Source: Stemphylium vesicarium
Taxonomy: Eukaryota > Ascomycota > Dothideomycetes > Pleosporales > Pleosporaceae
DNA: 64,000 bases
Assembly: GCA_004380135.1 (NCBI GenBank)
Contig: QXCR01000043.1
Span: forward strand, 1-64,000
Reading direction: 5' to 3'
Of this stretch, positions 22,670-33,600 are shown piece after piece (position 1 is the stretch's first letter; every line of letters starts with the position of its first letter). Below the pieces are notes generated by a model. It had not been told where the DNA came from. It did not search any database and saw only the letters and a list, made by a program, of their open reading frames with translations. The translations under genes were made by a program, and so were the position numbers.

Positions 22670-23641
22670 ATGTCGCTCATCCAACCCACCCCATCAACCC
22701 TCCACAACCTCTCCTCAACCCCCAGAACAATTCTCATAACAGGCAGTTCCTCAGGCATCGGTCTAGCCACCGCTACCCTCCTCTCCACCCTAAACCCCTC
22801 CCACAACCTAATCCTGCTGGACAAGCAGCCCCCACCCCCAGCATTCACCCACGCACCCGCCCACCTGCTCTTCCACGCCTGCGACATCACCTCCTGGGTG
22901 GCACAACGCGACGGTTTTGCCGCAGGCCACACGCGCTTCGGGGCCATAAACGCAGTATTTGTGAATGCCGGCATCGCAGAGTACGCCGACCAATTCTTCA
23001 CCGATGCGCTGGATGCAGAGGGGAAGCTCGCGGAGCCAGATCGAAGAACGATAAAAGTGGATGTAGATGCCGCGACTGATACGACTAAACTCGCTATTCA
23101 CTATCTGCGGAAAAACAACAACAGCAACAACGGCGGAGTTAAACAAGCTGGTGGTGGTGGCTCCATAATCCTAACAGCAAGTCTAGCAGGCTACCTAGCT
23201 TCTGCAGGCGCACCGCTGTATTCCGCCGCCAAACACGCCGTCGTGGGACTCATGCGCGCACTGAAGCAGGAATGCATCAAGCTGGATATTGCAATTTCGG
23301 TTGTTGCCCCTGCCATCACTGTTACGCCTATTCTGGTACAGAATAACACGGATAGCATCACACCATCATCCCACGCCACCGCCCTCGCCAAAGCAGGCGT
23401 CCCCATCAACAAGCCCGAATCCGTCGCTTTGGCTGTATGCTGGCTCTTCGATCAGGGCGTCAAAGGGAATGGAAGGGGTATTCTGGTGCAGGCGGATACA
23501 TTTGTGGATGTAGAAGCTGGGTTGGCGAAGAGCAGGGAGGCTTGGATGGGCAAGGAGATGATTAATTTGTTTCGGGGTGGGAGAGGGGCGGTGGTGTTTA
23601 AACGGTTGGAGGAAGGAGAAAGGGTTAAGGCGAAGATTTGA
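22670..23641 (+). CDS. Short-chain dehydrogenase/reductase
   Basis: A 323-aa single-exon classical SDR. Cofactor loop TGSSSGIG, then LLDKQ at the end of the second strand, whose acidic residue suggests NAD preference; the CDI and NAG blocks (FHACDIT, VFVNAGIAEY); catalytic Ser in ILTASLAG and YSAAK as the Tyr/Lys pair. A low-complexity Asn/Gly insertion (NNNSNNGG) sits before the catalytic Ser. It resembles fungal 15-hydroxyprostaglandin-dehydrogenase-like SDRs, but the substrate cannot be read from sequence. The Kozak context (AAACATGTC) supports the start. A long GA microsatellite begins 30 bp after the stop. Confidence 0.9.
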   Translation: MSLIQPTPSTLHNLSSTPRTILITGSSSGIGLATATLLSTLNPSHNLILLDKQPPPPAFTHAPAHLLFHACDITSWVAQRDGFAAGHTRFGAINAVFVNAGIAEYADQFFTDALDAEGKLAEPDRRTIKVDVDAATDTTKLAIHYLRKNNNSNNGGVKQAGGGGSIILTASLAGYLASAGAPLYSAAKHAVVGLMRALKQECIKLDIAISVVAPAITVTPILVQNNTDSITPSSHATALAKAGVPINKPESVALAVCWLFDQGVKGNGRGILVQADTFVDVEAGLAKSREAWMGKEMINLFRGGRGAVVFKRLEEGERVKAKI

Positions 23642-23670
23642 GGTGGGAATATGGTATGTTTAGAAAGAAC

Positions 23671-23676
23671 GAGAGA

Positions 23677-23753
<77 letters not shown>
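23671..23753 (+). repeat. (GA)n microsatellite, about 80 bp
   Basis: An almost uninterrupted GA/CT dinucleotide run just after the SDR stop. Shadow frames read as Glu-Arg or Leu-Ser repeats and are not genes. Confidence 0.97.
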
Positions 23754-23758
<5 letters not shown>

Positions 23759-24041
23759 TCACATACCAGTTTGAGCAAGAGAGACCAGGGTACTGGAATT
23801 ATCATGTAGTGATATACATATCATATATTCCTACATTTCATACTACATTTGCTAATCCGTGTAGCCTCGCGAGTGATAGATTGGTAATACATGAACCGAG
23901 AAGATGTCAATACCCACTCCAGCATGCCACAGGTAAACCCAATCTTCCCTTTAATCCCAGCCCCAGGAAACAAAACGCCTACGCTATGCAATGCCTGATA
24001 AACAATAACAACAACAGCAACGATGGTGAAAACAACGACGA

Positions 24042-26129
24042 CTACTTTCTCGCCCGCTTACTGCTGCTCATCTCACTTCCCTGAGAAAAGACACTGGCGC
24101 TCCTCTTGCGGCCCTGGCCCGAAGCACCCTGACTAGTAGCTCTGGACTGTTGTTTACTGCTCTCGTCCTCGCCTTCTGCATCCACATCGCCATCGCCATC
24201 ATCGGCGTCTTCGCCATTGAAGCCACCCCGATCGTTGTCATCATCGTCATCGTCTTCATCTTCTTCGCCTTCTGCGTCGTCCTCGGGGTTATCGGCATCG
24301 TTGGCTTGTCGATTGGCGTCTGCATCATCACCGTAGTTTTTATTCACATCGTCCTCGTCCTCGTCGTTGTCGCCGTCAGCATCTGCGTCGGCACCAGGTG
24401 TTTCTTGTGAATCGGCGACTTCTTGCTTTGGTCTGGCTTCTCCTCCCGCTCCTCCTTCGCCGCCACCACTGCCATTCCGTCGTTCTTTCATAGCGAGCAG
24501 GACTTTGCATTCTCCCTCCTCCTTTTCCCGTACTTTTCGCACGTCGAGTAATCTGCTGACTTTGGTGACGAGGTTTTCAAACACTTCGCCTACCTTGCTG
24601 GTGGGTATGCTGACAATGTCACTCACACCCAGCGCAGCAAGCATTTGGCCAATCTTTTGCGTTTGGACGTTGCTCTTCGCTTGTCGCATCTTGAGCAACT
24701 TGTCGGAACCAAAGGTGACTCCAGATGTGAGTCGTTCGTGTGTGGATACATTGAAGCGATGTTCTTGGTGTGGGGAGAGATGTTTGACGGGCGTTTGGGC
24801 GGGTGTTTGTTGGTTCTGTGCCATGCTTTGCCTGCGGTTCGCAGCGGATAACTGCTGCTGTGCTGAGCCCGGTGTGTGTACCATGTCGTTTGCGGAGAGA
24901 CTGAGGCGGCCAGGACCGGATCCACCGCCTGCTGCGCGCTTCTTGCTGCGATCTTGCTGGAAAAGCTGTTGAAAGAGGGCTTGTAGTGCTTGCGAGGATG
25001 TAAAGGCCTGTAGCCCTGCGGAGACTTGCTGGTTCTGTGGTGGCGCATCGAGTCGTGCTCGTAGTTCTTCGCGTTCGGCATCGAGACGGTTGGCAGCCAT
25101 GTTGATGCGCTGGAGCTCCGTGAGTAGAAACTCCTCTTCCTTGACCTCGTCCATTGTCCGATTGATGAGCGCCGTAGCCAGCATCTTTCGATTCCGTTCC
25201 ATGACAGGGTCGAACTTGGTGAGCATCTCGTAGAGGCTGTATTGGTCAGCATCCATGGAGACTTCTGGTATGCGCTGCTTCATGAGCTTTGCGGAGATGC
25301 CGTAGAAGCGTGCCTTGAGGTCTTCCAGTGACCGCTTCTTTGATGGTGCAAACGGCATCGTCGCAAGTGTTGAGTCGTCGCCTTGTGTGGATCCCGGCGC
25401 GCGTTGTTGTGACGGCTGGTAGTCGTAGCGGTCCCATATCACAGGCCAGCGGTACGAGTAGTCCCTGACCACGTCGAATAGGTAATCGGTCTCTTCGCGG
25501 CTCCAGTCGTCGCTACGTAGGAATTGGTCGTACTCTTCGTCTGTGAAGCCCGGCATGTCCACCTTGATGTCGTACTTTGCGTAGTCGGAGCATGATTCAA
25601 GATACGTGTCCGAGGCGTCGGCGCTGTCGCCCTCGCGCATGGTCGCGTCGTCGGCTTCCTGTACGGGGGGAGCAGTCGTCGGCTTGCGTCGCCAGTGCTT
25701 CAGCACGAGGCCGTCGGCGCGCGCTGGGTTGGTAAAGGGCTGTTGTATCCTGCGCAACTCGATTAGCCCATCCTCCCCAGTGTCCTGCTGTTCAACGTAC
25801 CATTTCTTCGCAGGCCCCGTGCTCTGTCTCTTCGCCCGGTACGCCTTCTTCTCCTCGTAGACGGCGACGGGCGGCGGGCGTTCGCCATACAGCGCAGCAA
25901 CCTCGCGCGCAACGCCCTCTGGTCGAATCAGAGTCAGTCTCGACCTTTTGACGATTTCCCAAGGAAAGACGTAAGAGTTGCCAAACGTACGTATCTTCCT
26001 GCTCCCTCCCGCAGGCTTTGAGCGCTTCTGTGTCTGCGCCGCCACTGCTGCTGAACCTACTGTCTTTGGCGCATCACCGCCTTGAGCAGGCAGCCCGAGC
26101 ATATCGCGCACATCGCGTCCCGACGCCAT
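24042..26129 (-). CDS. SWC4: SWR1/NuA4 subunit Swc4 (Eaf2/DMAP1 homologue)
   Basis: The N-terminus MASGRDVRDMLGLPAQ and block GVAREVAALYGERPPPVA match the Swc4/DMAP1 start; a SANT-like domain follows, with FTDEEYDQFL and WSREETDYLFDVV. The protein belongs to the SWR1 H2A.Z-exchange and NuA4 acetyltransferase complexes. A helical region with two 'KLLK' style coiled segments and a very acidic D/E/N-rich tail (about residues 590-660) close the protein. A stop-free 72-nt intron is likely at 25919-25990 (GTACGT donor, CTGAC branch, CCAG acceptor); spliced length is 671 aa, unspliced 695. Confidence 0.9.
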   Translation of the reverse strand: MASGRDVRDMLGLPAQGGDAPKTVGSAAVAAQTQKRSKPAGGSRKIRTFGNSYVFPWEIVKRSRLTLIRPEGVAREVAALYGERPPPVAVYEEKKAYRAKRQSTGPAKKWYVEQQDTGEDGLIELRRIQQPFTNPARADGLVLKHWRRKPTTAPPVQEADDATMREGDSADASDTYLESCSDYAKYDIKVDMPGFTDEEYDQFLRSDDWSREETDYLFDVVRDYSYRWPVIWDRYDYQPSQQRAPGSTQGDDSTLATMPFAPSKKRSLEDLKARFYGISAKLMKQRIPEVSMDADQYSLYEMLTKFDPVMERNRKMLATALINRTMDEVKEEEFLLTELQRINMAANRLDAEREELRARLDAPPQNQQVSAGLQAFTSSQALQALFQQLFQQDRSKKRAAGGGSGPGRLSLSANDMVHTPGSAQQQLSAANRRQSMAQNQQTPAQTPVKHLSPHQEHRFNVSTHERLTSGVTFGSDKLLKMRQAKSNVQTQKIGQMLAALGVSDIVSIPTSKVGEVFENLVTKVSRLLDVRKVREKEEGECKVLLAMKERRNGSGGGEGGAGGEARPKQEVADSQETPGADADADGDNDEDEDDVNKNYGDDADANRQANDADNPEDDAEGEEDEDDDDDDNDRGGFNGEDADDGDGDVDAEGEDESSKQQSRATSQGASGQGRKRSASVFSQGSEMSSSKRARK

Positions 26130-27185
26130 CGCAACTATCGCAAGGCGCCGATCGTCAATGAGCCGGTAAGAGGAGAGGGTGCGGGTGATGGAATCGCAGA
26201 CCCCCGGGCTCAGTGGACGAGCTTAATTTCGTTGTTGGGAAGTCGCGTTGGACCCTGCGGCGGGTACCTCACGTGTGAGAAATCAGAATGGCGAGGAAAA
26301 TCGGGTTGGGGCTGGCAAGTGAATTTACAAGGAGCGCGCGAATGTATTCACCCGGAAGAAAAATTATGTCAAAGAAAGCGACCAGAGCTGCAGTCAAGAT
26401 TCTTTGCTGCGCTATAGGTAGGTACAGCTATGGAGTCATGGATTGCCGCTGTTAAGGCACCTTCCAATCATATACGCAAAGAGGCCATAGCTCCCGCCCA
26501 TCTGATCAAGAAACCCCTCCTAGCTCACTTCGAAGCCGTAGCATGATCCGATCGCTACCACCATCTACCTGGTTGCTGAACTGCTGAAGATGCCAGCCCC
26601 CAAGCCACCGTGACAGTGCAATCTTTGCGTGTAGTGACTTCGTCTATTTGCCTCGAAACTACTCTACCTGAACTAAAGCGCGGCCCGTCTCTCCTATCTG
26701 CTCACCCCCTTCCTCGCGCCCTCACTGTACACAAAATACAGTACTGCCATGCGATTGGAAAAGAGACTCCTTTACATGCTATATTTTCCTCGTGCCGAAA
26801 GAAAAAAAGAATAATGAAATTGAGATGTCACAACTGCGAGCCTCCCCAAGCACACCGAAACGCCGCAAGCGCCCAATGGAAAGTACTCCCACACGTATTG
26901 CCAGCTGCTGTGGACTTGCAACATGGGAGCGCGAATACAAGGGAAAAAAAAGGATGGTGATGATGTTTTTCGGCGCTGATGAGGAATCCAGGCTGGTGTG
27001 GGAGGCGGTTCGGTCGATCGGTCGTCGTAAGTATTACCATGGAAGGAGATTTTCGATCCCGTCTATCAATCATTACAAGATACCTATACAGGAAGAAAAC
27101 GTGACCGAAGGAATACTATCGCTCAAAGAACGGACTCCAGGATGCAACGCAAAGGGAATAAAACCAAGCTTGAGGGCCGCGATTA
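26130..27185. other. Intergenic, no feature recognised
   Basis: Contains the Swc4 promoter and the 3' flank of the casein kinase gene. Frames of up to about 145 codons overlap here, but none has motifs, and one runs into the kinase gene's antisense. Confidence 0.5.
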
Positions 27186-28923
27186 CTACTTGCTGGCGCC
27201 GCAGCACAGGGCATTCGCCAGTTTTTGCATGAAGCTGGGCTTCTCGGGTGCCTGCTGCCTTGGTTGTTGCGGGTTGGGGCTGCTGGCAGGAGCGGTACGG
27301 TTGTTCTGTGACAGGTTTGGCTGGCTGTGCTGGAACTGCGCCTGTGTTGACGCGGCTTCGGGAGGCGCGAGCTCACCCATGCTCTTCCTCTTGACCTGCG
27401 AATCGCGGTTCATGTTCTCCCTTGGGCTTCTTCCGGGCTGGGCGCGGGTCGCTCCGGGCTTGGGAAGAGGCTCGTTTAAGCGGTGGTGGTCGATGGGGAG
27501 GTGCGTCTTCTGTTGCCTGTGCTGCTGGCCCTGGAGGTTCACAGCCATGGACGAGTTGGGGTTGACGTTGGAGTGATGCATCGCCTGCGCAGCAGAAGGG
27601 TGCGACTTCATCACCTCCCAACCCTTGCCGTTGTTCAGCTTCATCCAGTCGTACTCCCCATCCTCAACCTCTCCGGTGCTCTTGAGTGCCTGGGTGAAGA
27701 GCTCGCGCAGGTAGTCGTAGTCGGGGGTATCCTCGAAGCCCAAGTTACGAACGTAGCTGAGGTACTTGTTGAACTCCTCTGTGTTTGTTGTTAGCATGAT
27801 GGGAAGATTGATAAATGCGCGTCACGTACCAGGGAAGCCGTCGCAGAGATCCTTGATGGGAGTAGTCTGCTTCTTTTCTCCGATCTTCTCGTACTTTTGC
27901 TTGTTGGTTGCAGCCTTGAGGCCTTGCCATGGTAATCCGCCGCGCAAAAAGTACATGAAGACGTGGCCGAGAGCCTCGAGATCATCGCGACGCGACTGTT
28001 CGCGTCCAAGATGGGTGTTGATACTCATGTAACGAGCGGTACCGGAGAGCGACTTGCGTTCCCTGTAGGGAATGTGCTGCTTGGTCTTCGGGTCACGGTA
28101 CTGCTTTGCCATACCAAAGTCGACGACGTGGATGACATTGGCGCTCTTGGAGCCGGGGCGACCGATGAGGAAGTTGTCGGGCTTGATGTCGCGGTAGATG
28201 AGGTTCTTCTCGTGGATGGTCTGGACGCGCGAAAGCTAGGGCAGGGTAAGCAAGTGGCCGGAATGCGACGGTGACTGGTAAACATACCATCTGCTTGGCT
28301 ACCATGACAACCGTCTTGATGGAGAACTTCCTGTTGCAGTGGTCGAACAGGTCCTCCAAGCTGGGGCCGAGAAGGTCGATGACCAGGATGTTGTGGAGGC
28401 CTTCTTGGCCAAAGTAATAGACATTAGGAATCCCGGCTGGATGAGGTCAGTCATGCTTCTTGAGAGAGGTGTGTACGTGGTGGTGGTGGTGGTTGTGTGT
28501 CTGCGTGTCCGATGTCGACAGTGGTAAACATGAAAACAATGAGTCTTTGGCGACGTCGACAACAACGACGACGGTGTCATAGGGCACGAGACGCGACAGG
28601 CCTTGCCACAGCACCGCATTTACTGTGTAACCGAGTATACGATAGACACAGACGTGCTTCGGCGTAGCTGCGACACAACAGGCGGTAAAGGTAAAGGGGG
28701 AGGAAAGTCAAGACTCACGGCAGCCCACAAGGATCTTGTACGTGCGGTACTCATCGCGCAATTGGGGAGCATCGCTCTTCCTCGGCTCGAACTTGATGGC
28801 GACCTGCTGCTGGTTGAGCAGGTTGGTGCCCTCGAAGATGACGCCAAAGCTGCCTTCGCCAATCTTCTTGCCGACACGGTAGTGCACGCCGACAACGTTT
28901 GAACTCGTGCTACCGCTGGCCAT
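27186..28923 (-). CDS. Casein kinase 1, Yck (CK1-gamma-like) type
   Basis: A Ser/Thr kinase whose domain begins YRVGKKIGEGSFGVIFEG and contains catalytic YRDIKPDNF, the DFGMAKQY activation start and the CK1 signature SINTHLG. Four exons (28923-28719, 28436-28288, 28235-27830, 27778-27186) join exactly to 450 aa. After the kinase domain comes a Gln/Pro/Asn-rich tail ending LANALCCGASK: a near-terminal Cys pair is the palmitoylation site of yeast Yck1/Yck2, which anchors them to the plasma membrane. This and the NQQQVAIKFEPRKSDAPQL block favour the Yck branch over Hrr25. Such kinases act in nutrient signalling, endocytosis and morphogenesis. Confidence 0.94.
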
Positions 28924-28951
28924 TGTACCGGAGGCTCCTGTTCACGTGGTG

Positions 28952-28971
28952 GTGGAGAGAGAGAGAGAGAG
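28952..28971 (+). repeat. Short (GA)n run in kinase leader
   Basis: About nine GA units (CT in the sense of the kinase), within 50 bp of the casein kinase start codon. Confidence 0.9.
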
Positions 28972-29671
28972 ATGGAGAGAAGGGGGAGGGAGCAAAGGAC
29001 GGCGGGCGTCGGGCGTTGTGGAGGGAGACGTCGTGGTTGTGGCAGCAGCGAAACAGGGCCGCAGCCGTTCTCCGGGAGTGAGGCTTGGGGCTATGCAACC
29101 GGCGAACGCGACTCGGCGTCCTGGTGATGGGCGGGTGAGTCGGTCGAATCTCTGGGCGAGTCGAGAGCGACGAGGCTGCAGACGGCAGCGTGCGAGTTCA
29201 CGGGGGAGGACTCAGAAGAATGGGCGTGGGACGGGGTGTGGATAGTAAAGAAGAGCGGCCGACTCGAGGTGGAAAAGACGTGGAGAAGGGGCAGATGGGA
29301 GCGACCAAGGGCCGTGCACCATGCCGCTTAACCTGTATCCGACCGACTAGACGAATTCACTCCGAGCACGGGACTGCCACCGACTGAGGTGCACACGGAG
29401 ACGAGCTATTTCGAAGCGCCTGCAGCCTGCATATCCCACCGATGCTGTCCTGGAAGACGACAAAGCCATGCCCGTCCATCCATCTATCTACCACCATGTT
29501 TGCGCCGTGCAATGCCACACACAGCCCAGAGTGTCATGGCCCACTGATACCGCTGTCACCTGCTTGTTGTACCTGCAGCACTGCGGCTTGCCCACCCCCA
29601 AACTAGCCTTGCTCCGAAGAAAAAGTAGCCCTGGGATTACTGCCCTCGGAAATTCGACGTCCTCCGGCTTC

Positions 29672-29763
29672 CACACACACACACACACACATGCACTCTC
29701 TCTCTCTCTCTCTCTCTCTCTGCACTCACTCACGCTCACCCAGCCAGCCAGCCAGCCAGCCAG
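29672..29763 (+). repeat. Compound microsatellite (AC)n-(CT)n-(CCAG)n
   Basis: AC units at 29672-29690, CT units at 29695-29721 and CCAG units at 29739-29763 lie within one 92-bp span, separated by short ATGCA and CACTCACG linkers. Confidence 0.93.
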
Positions 29764-30690
29764 ACGCGCGTGCGCAGAAGCGGAAAGATGCCCGACCAAA
29801 ACAAATCGCGATGCAAATCGACGGCGACGGGCCTCTTCCTTTCCATCGCTCATCGCCCGTCGTCGTACATCACGAGGTCGATTAGTGTGATCGTGTGTGC
29901 GTCGTGGTCATCTTTTACTGTTGTTGACCTGCTATTTGCGTCCGCCTCACACCGCTTGCTGTTGCGTGGTGCACCTTCGCTGTTCATGCATGGCGTGGCT
30001 GCTTCGCCTCAGAACAATGCCCGGCCAACCAGCCACCCATCGCGCGTCACGCCCAAACTGGCCGCCATCTGACAGCCTCACGGCCTCTTTGCTTACATGA
30101 CTGCCCGTTTCCCGCCTCTCCCCAACAGCTTCAATCTTTCCAAATGCTAGCTCCGCCCATCCATTGACTTTGAGCCAGGGCATCCTTTCACAACCCGGGC
30201 GTCCCCAAGACATTCAACGGCCGTCACCTAGTCATGCCATTGGTGCGCGTCCTCTGCCGCACACCTCGCTCGCGCCACATTCCGTCCCCTGACGGGCTAA
30301 GCTCCACCGCGAAATGAACGCCTGAATCCACAGAACACAGTCGAGACCCTTGCCGATACGCCGTTATGCATCTCACTATTCATGTACTTGCTCTTCTACT
30401 CCATGCATTACCCATTTTGGTGCAAATCTTGTACCGTCGCCTAAACTATAACACTGCTCCTTCGCTCCACTGCTAGTCATGGAAACGTGATAACGCCTGC
30501 ACAAAGCGCCCTCTCTTTACCGCTACAAATACACTTGGCCAAGAAATGAAACTAACAACTGCCTGCGACTCTGCAGGTACAGATTTTGAAACGCCGTATG
30601 CCCATGCTTGGATGCTCGCTCGCCTGCCCTGAATCCTCCGCGCCCGATGAAAACCCGAATACGACACCAATAGCCAGCCAGTACGAATCA

Positions 30691-33600
30691 TCACGATTCC
30701 ACCATCTCAACGTCTTGCTCATGGTCCAGAGCACTCTCGTCGTCTCCGTCAAACGTCTCCGAGTCGGCAGCTATCTGGTCCATTTCCGCCTCTGCCTCTG
30801 GAGGCTCTCCATTGCTTGTCGACTGGCTTAAAGATGCAGTTTGCGGTTTCCCTTCCAATGCCATGTCTAGGTCGTACATTCGCCTGCCAGCTTTCCAGGC
30901 TGCCTTGAACCAATCATTGAGCCTGTTCTTCTCGAGGTGCTCCCGGACAATGTCATCATCGAGGAGATTGTCCCGAATAATGGGCTCGCGAAGATCTTCA
31001 GCGGCAAACCGCACACAAAGCTCGCCGTGTGTGCCGCCAGCGCCTACGAGGTCCCCGAGGCTCTTGGGCCATACGATCCTTGCCAGTGTATTCTCGGCTA
31101 AAGATTTGTTAGTATCCAAATAACTTATCATCATGCAGGTCGACTTACAGCACATCCTAAACAAGGCCCGGAATGTCCATGCTAGAGCAGTGTCTTGCAA
31201 CACGTCGTTGATTCTGGAGTCAGCAATTTCCTTTGTGTCATTGATCGCTGCCCAGTCATCTTTGATGGACAAGCGCTTCCAGACTAGCTTAAGCAGACCG
31301 TCGCGCGTGGTTCGGTGGATGTTGTGCCAGCTGACAACGAGAACCCTGAAGGCGTAGATGAACTCGTCGCCTCCTAGTAGAGTAGTACCGTCTTCGCTAT
31401 CGTCCGCGTTCATGAGTGTCAGGATGTCAATCATGAGAGCAGGATCAATGACCTTGTGCTGAACCAGATTCTCGAAGCCCTCTTTCAGGATTGCTTGATG
31501 TGCCGATCGATCTCTGAGGCGGCCTTGCCCAAACTCGGCCATCAAGAGCTCAACAGCCGAGTCCTCGTCAAGAGCACCTGTAATGATTGGTAGCAGCCGC
31601 TCGTAGACCTCCTCTTGAATCTTGGTGTACTCCAACTGATGTTCGATGCTCTGAAACATGGCTTCGCGCACCTTAAGCGCCTTGGGCTTCTCCCTGCGAG
31701 GATCGCTTGGAGCTTGCTGGTCGTCGCCGTGTTTCGCCTCGGTCTTGCAGAGTAACGCAAGCTTGGCCATGGAGAGCTCAACACGCTGACACCAAGCGTT
31801 GGTCTCTTGCTTGGAGCCAGCCTCGTAGAGAACCTCGGCGGCGGCTTCATAGTCCTTCTCTCCGCATACTTCATTGATCCAGGTAAGCCGGGCGCGCGAA
31901 GGTTCGGAGCGCAAGAACTTGGTGAGAGCAGGTTGGTTCAGATATTCTTTCATGAACAGCTGGGCCGCTTGGTTTTCGTTGATGTACTTGTTGTAGAATG
32001 CTCCCGCCCAATCATCGCCGTAGATGTCGAAGTACCGGGCGATGCGCTCTTTGATCCGGTTGAGTTTGACGGTGCTTTCAGCCTGCTCCATCTTGCTGCG
32101 CGTGTTCGCCTTTTCGGACTCAAGCCAGTTTGACTCTTCCCAGATAAGGTTCACTAGTGTAGACATGTCGCGGTACTGTTCGGCAAGCTTCATTCCTTCT
32201 GTTGCAAGCCCGATCTCCATCAAACCCATGATATGCGAAGGCCTCACGTTGTTGTTCCACTCGTCGCTCAGGCTGCGGCCCATGGCTCTGGTCTTTTCGT
32301 CACTTTGCGCGAGCGCCCACTGGAACCGCTCGATATGAGTCTGGCATCCCAGCTTTACCAACCGAGGGTTGTCTTTGCCAATCTTTTGAGCGAGGATTTC
32401 CTGATACCCTTCCTCGTAGTTTTCCACGGCCAGGTTCCGGCCAACGTCGATCAGGCTGCGAATAGAACTGACAATGTTGTGCGACGACGTCCAGAACTGG
32501 GGCAGCATGTCGTATCCCTCTTCCGGCTTGAGAATGCCATCGTCAAGGCAATCAGCTTCGAGGCCGTATAGTTCAATGTTGGCTTGCCGGAACTCAAATG
32601 CCGTCTCCAATGCGACCAGCATGACATCCGTACCCTCGCTGAGCCTCTGCATGATTGATGGCTGTTCCTTTGCGCCCTCTTTCATGTAGAAAGTTCGCAA
32701 ATAGAACCAGCCCCATGGAATGAGAGTATGGAGAGAATCGACGTCCTTGATAAAGAATTGCCGAATGGTATCCGTTTCGCCGAGCTCGGGGTTGATAGCA
32801 GTCTTATAGCGTTCGTTCAGAGCCCTGACGATGTCGCTCATCAAGATCTTTTCGGGGTATGCGTCTGGGTGAGTCTGTTGATCTTGCAGCTTATCCTGGT
32901 ACCAGTTCCACAGCTTGTGCGCAGCAGCCAGTTTCTCCGCATGCCATAGCAGCCGCCACTTCGTCTGGAAAGACAGGGGTGGGTACTCCGTCCGCAGTTG
33001 AGAAGCCAAGGTGTCCAGGGCGCTCGTACGTTGCTGAAATTGGTCGTCCATGTTAGAAATGGTCTTCTCGAGATAGTCATAGGATGAGCTCAAGATGCCG
33101 GCACTGATGGCCAGTGCAGCCTGCGCAGTCTCCTCTTCTGCGAACGAAAAGCGTGTCTTGACCGAGAAATCGATGATGTTTCCCGGGATGGTGCTGAAAA
33201 ACGTAGCTTGCTCAAGCTTACTGCGCGCCGTGACCTTTATCCGTTCCCTGTCCTGTTCGTCTGTTATTGGTGAGAGCGCGCTGATTTGCAAAATTCCGAA
33301 TTGTTGTACAAAGATGAGTGCGGTTGCTCGCCTGTCTTTCCGTAGTGCTATCTCTAGGGCATTTCCGGAAATTGTTACATCTGGGCGGAAATATATGGTA
33401 TCCTGGAAAGGCAGGCTAAGACGACCCGCATCTGCAAGCAGCTGTGCTTCAGGGCTCTCTTCCGGCTGGGCGAGGGATGCGACACAGACTGCGCCTGGAA
33501 AGTGCACGTATGCAGTGTGTCCGGGTTGTGGGAGTAAGAGAGTACCGGTGGGTTCCTTTGGCAGCTGGAGTTGGTGAAAGTTGCGAATCGGCAGTACCCT

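Larger units (their letters stand above)
28924..30690. other. Long kinase promoter region with microsatellites
   Basis: About 1.8 kb between the kinase start and the Nup133 stop, with no recognisable gene. It holds a short GA run just before the kinase ATG (28952-28971), then AC, TC and CCAG runs at 29672-29763. The length suggests a long regulatory region or leader for the kinase. Confidence 0.5.

Noticed and set aside
23452..23805. Leu-Ser or Glu-Arg repeat protein over the GA tract
   Set aside because: Translation of a dinucleotide microsatellite; the real SDR gene explains the flanking part.
24150..24410. Hydrophobic plus-strand frame suggesting a membrane protein
   Set aside because: Antisense of the acidic D/E tail of Swc4, which reads as Ile/Val/Phe on the other strand.
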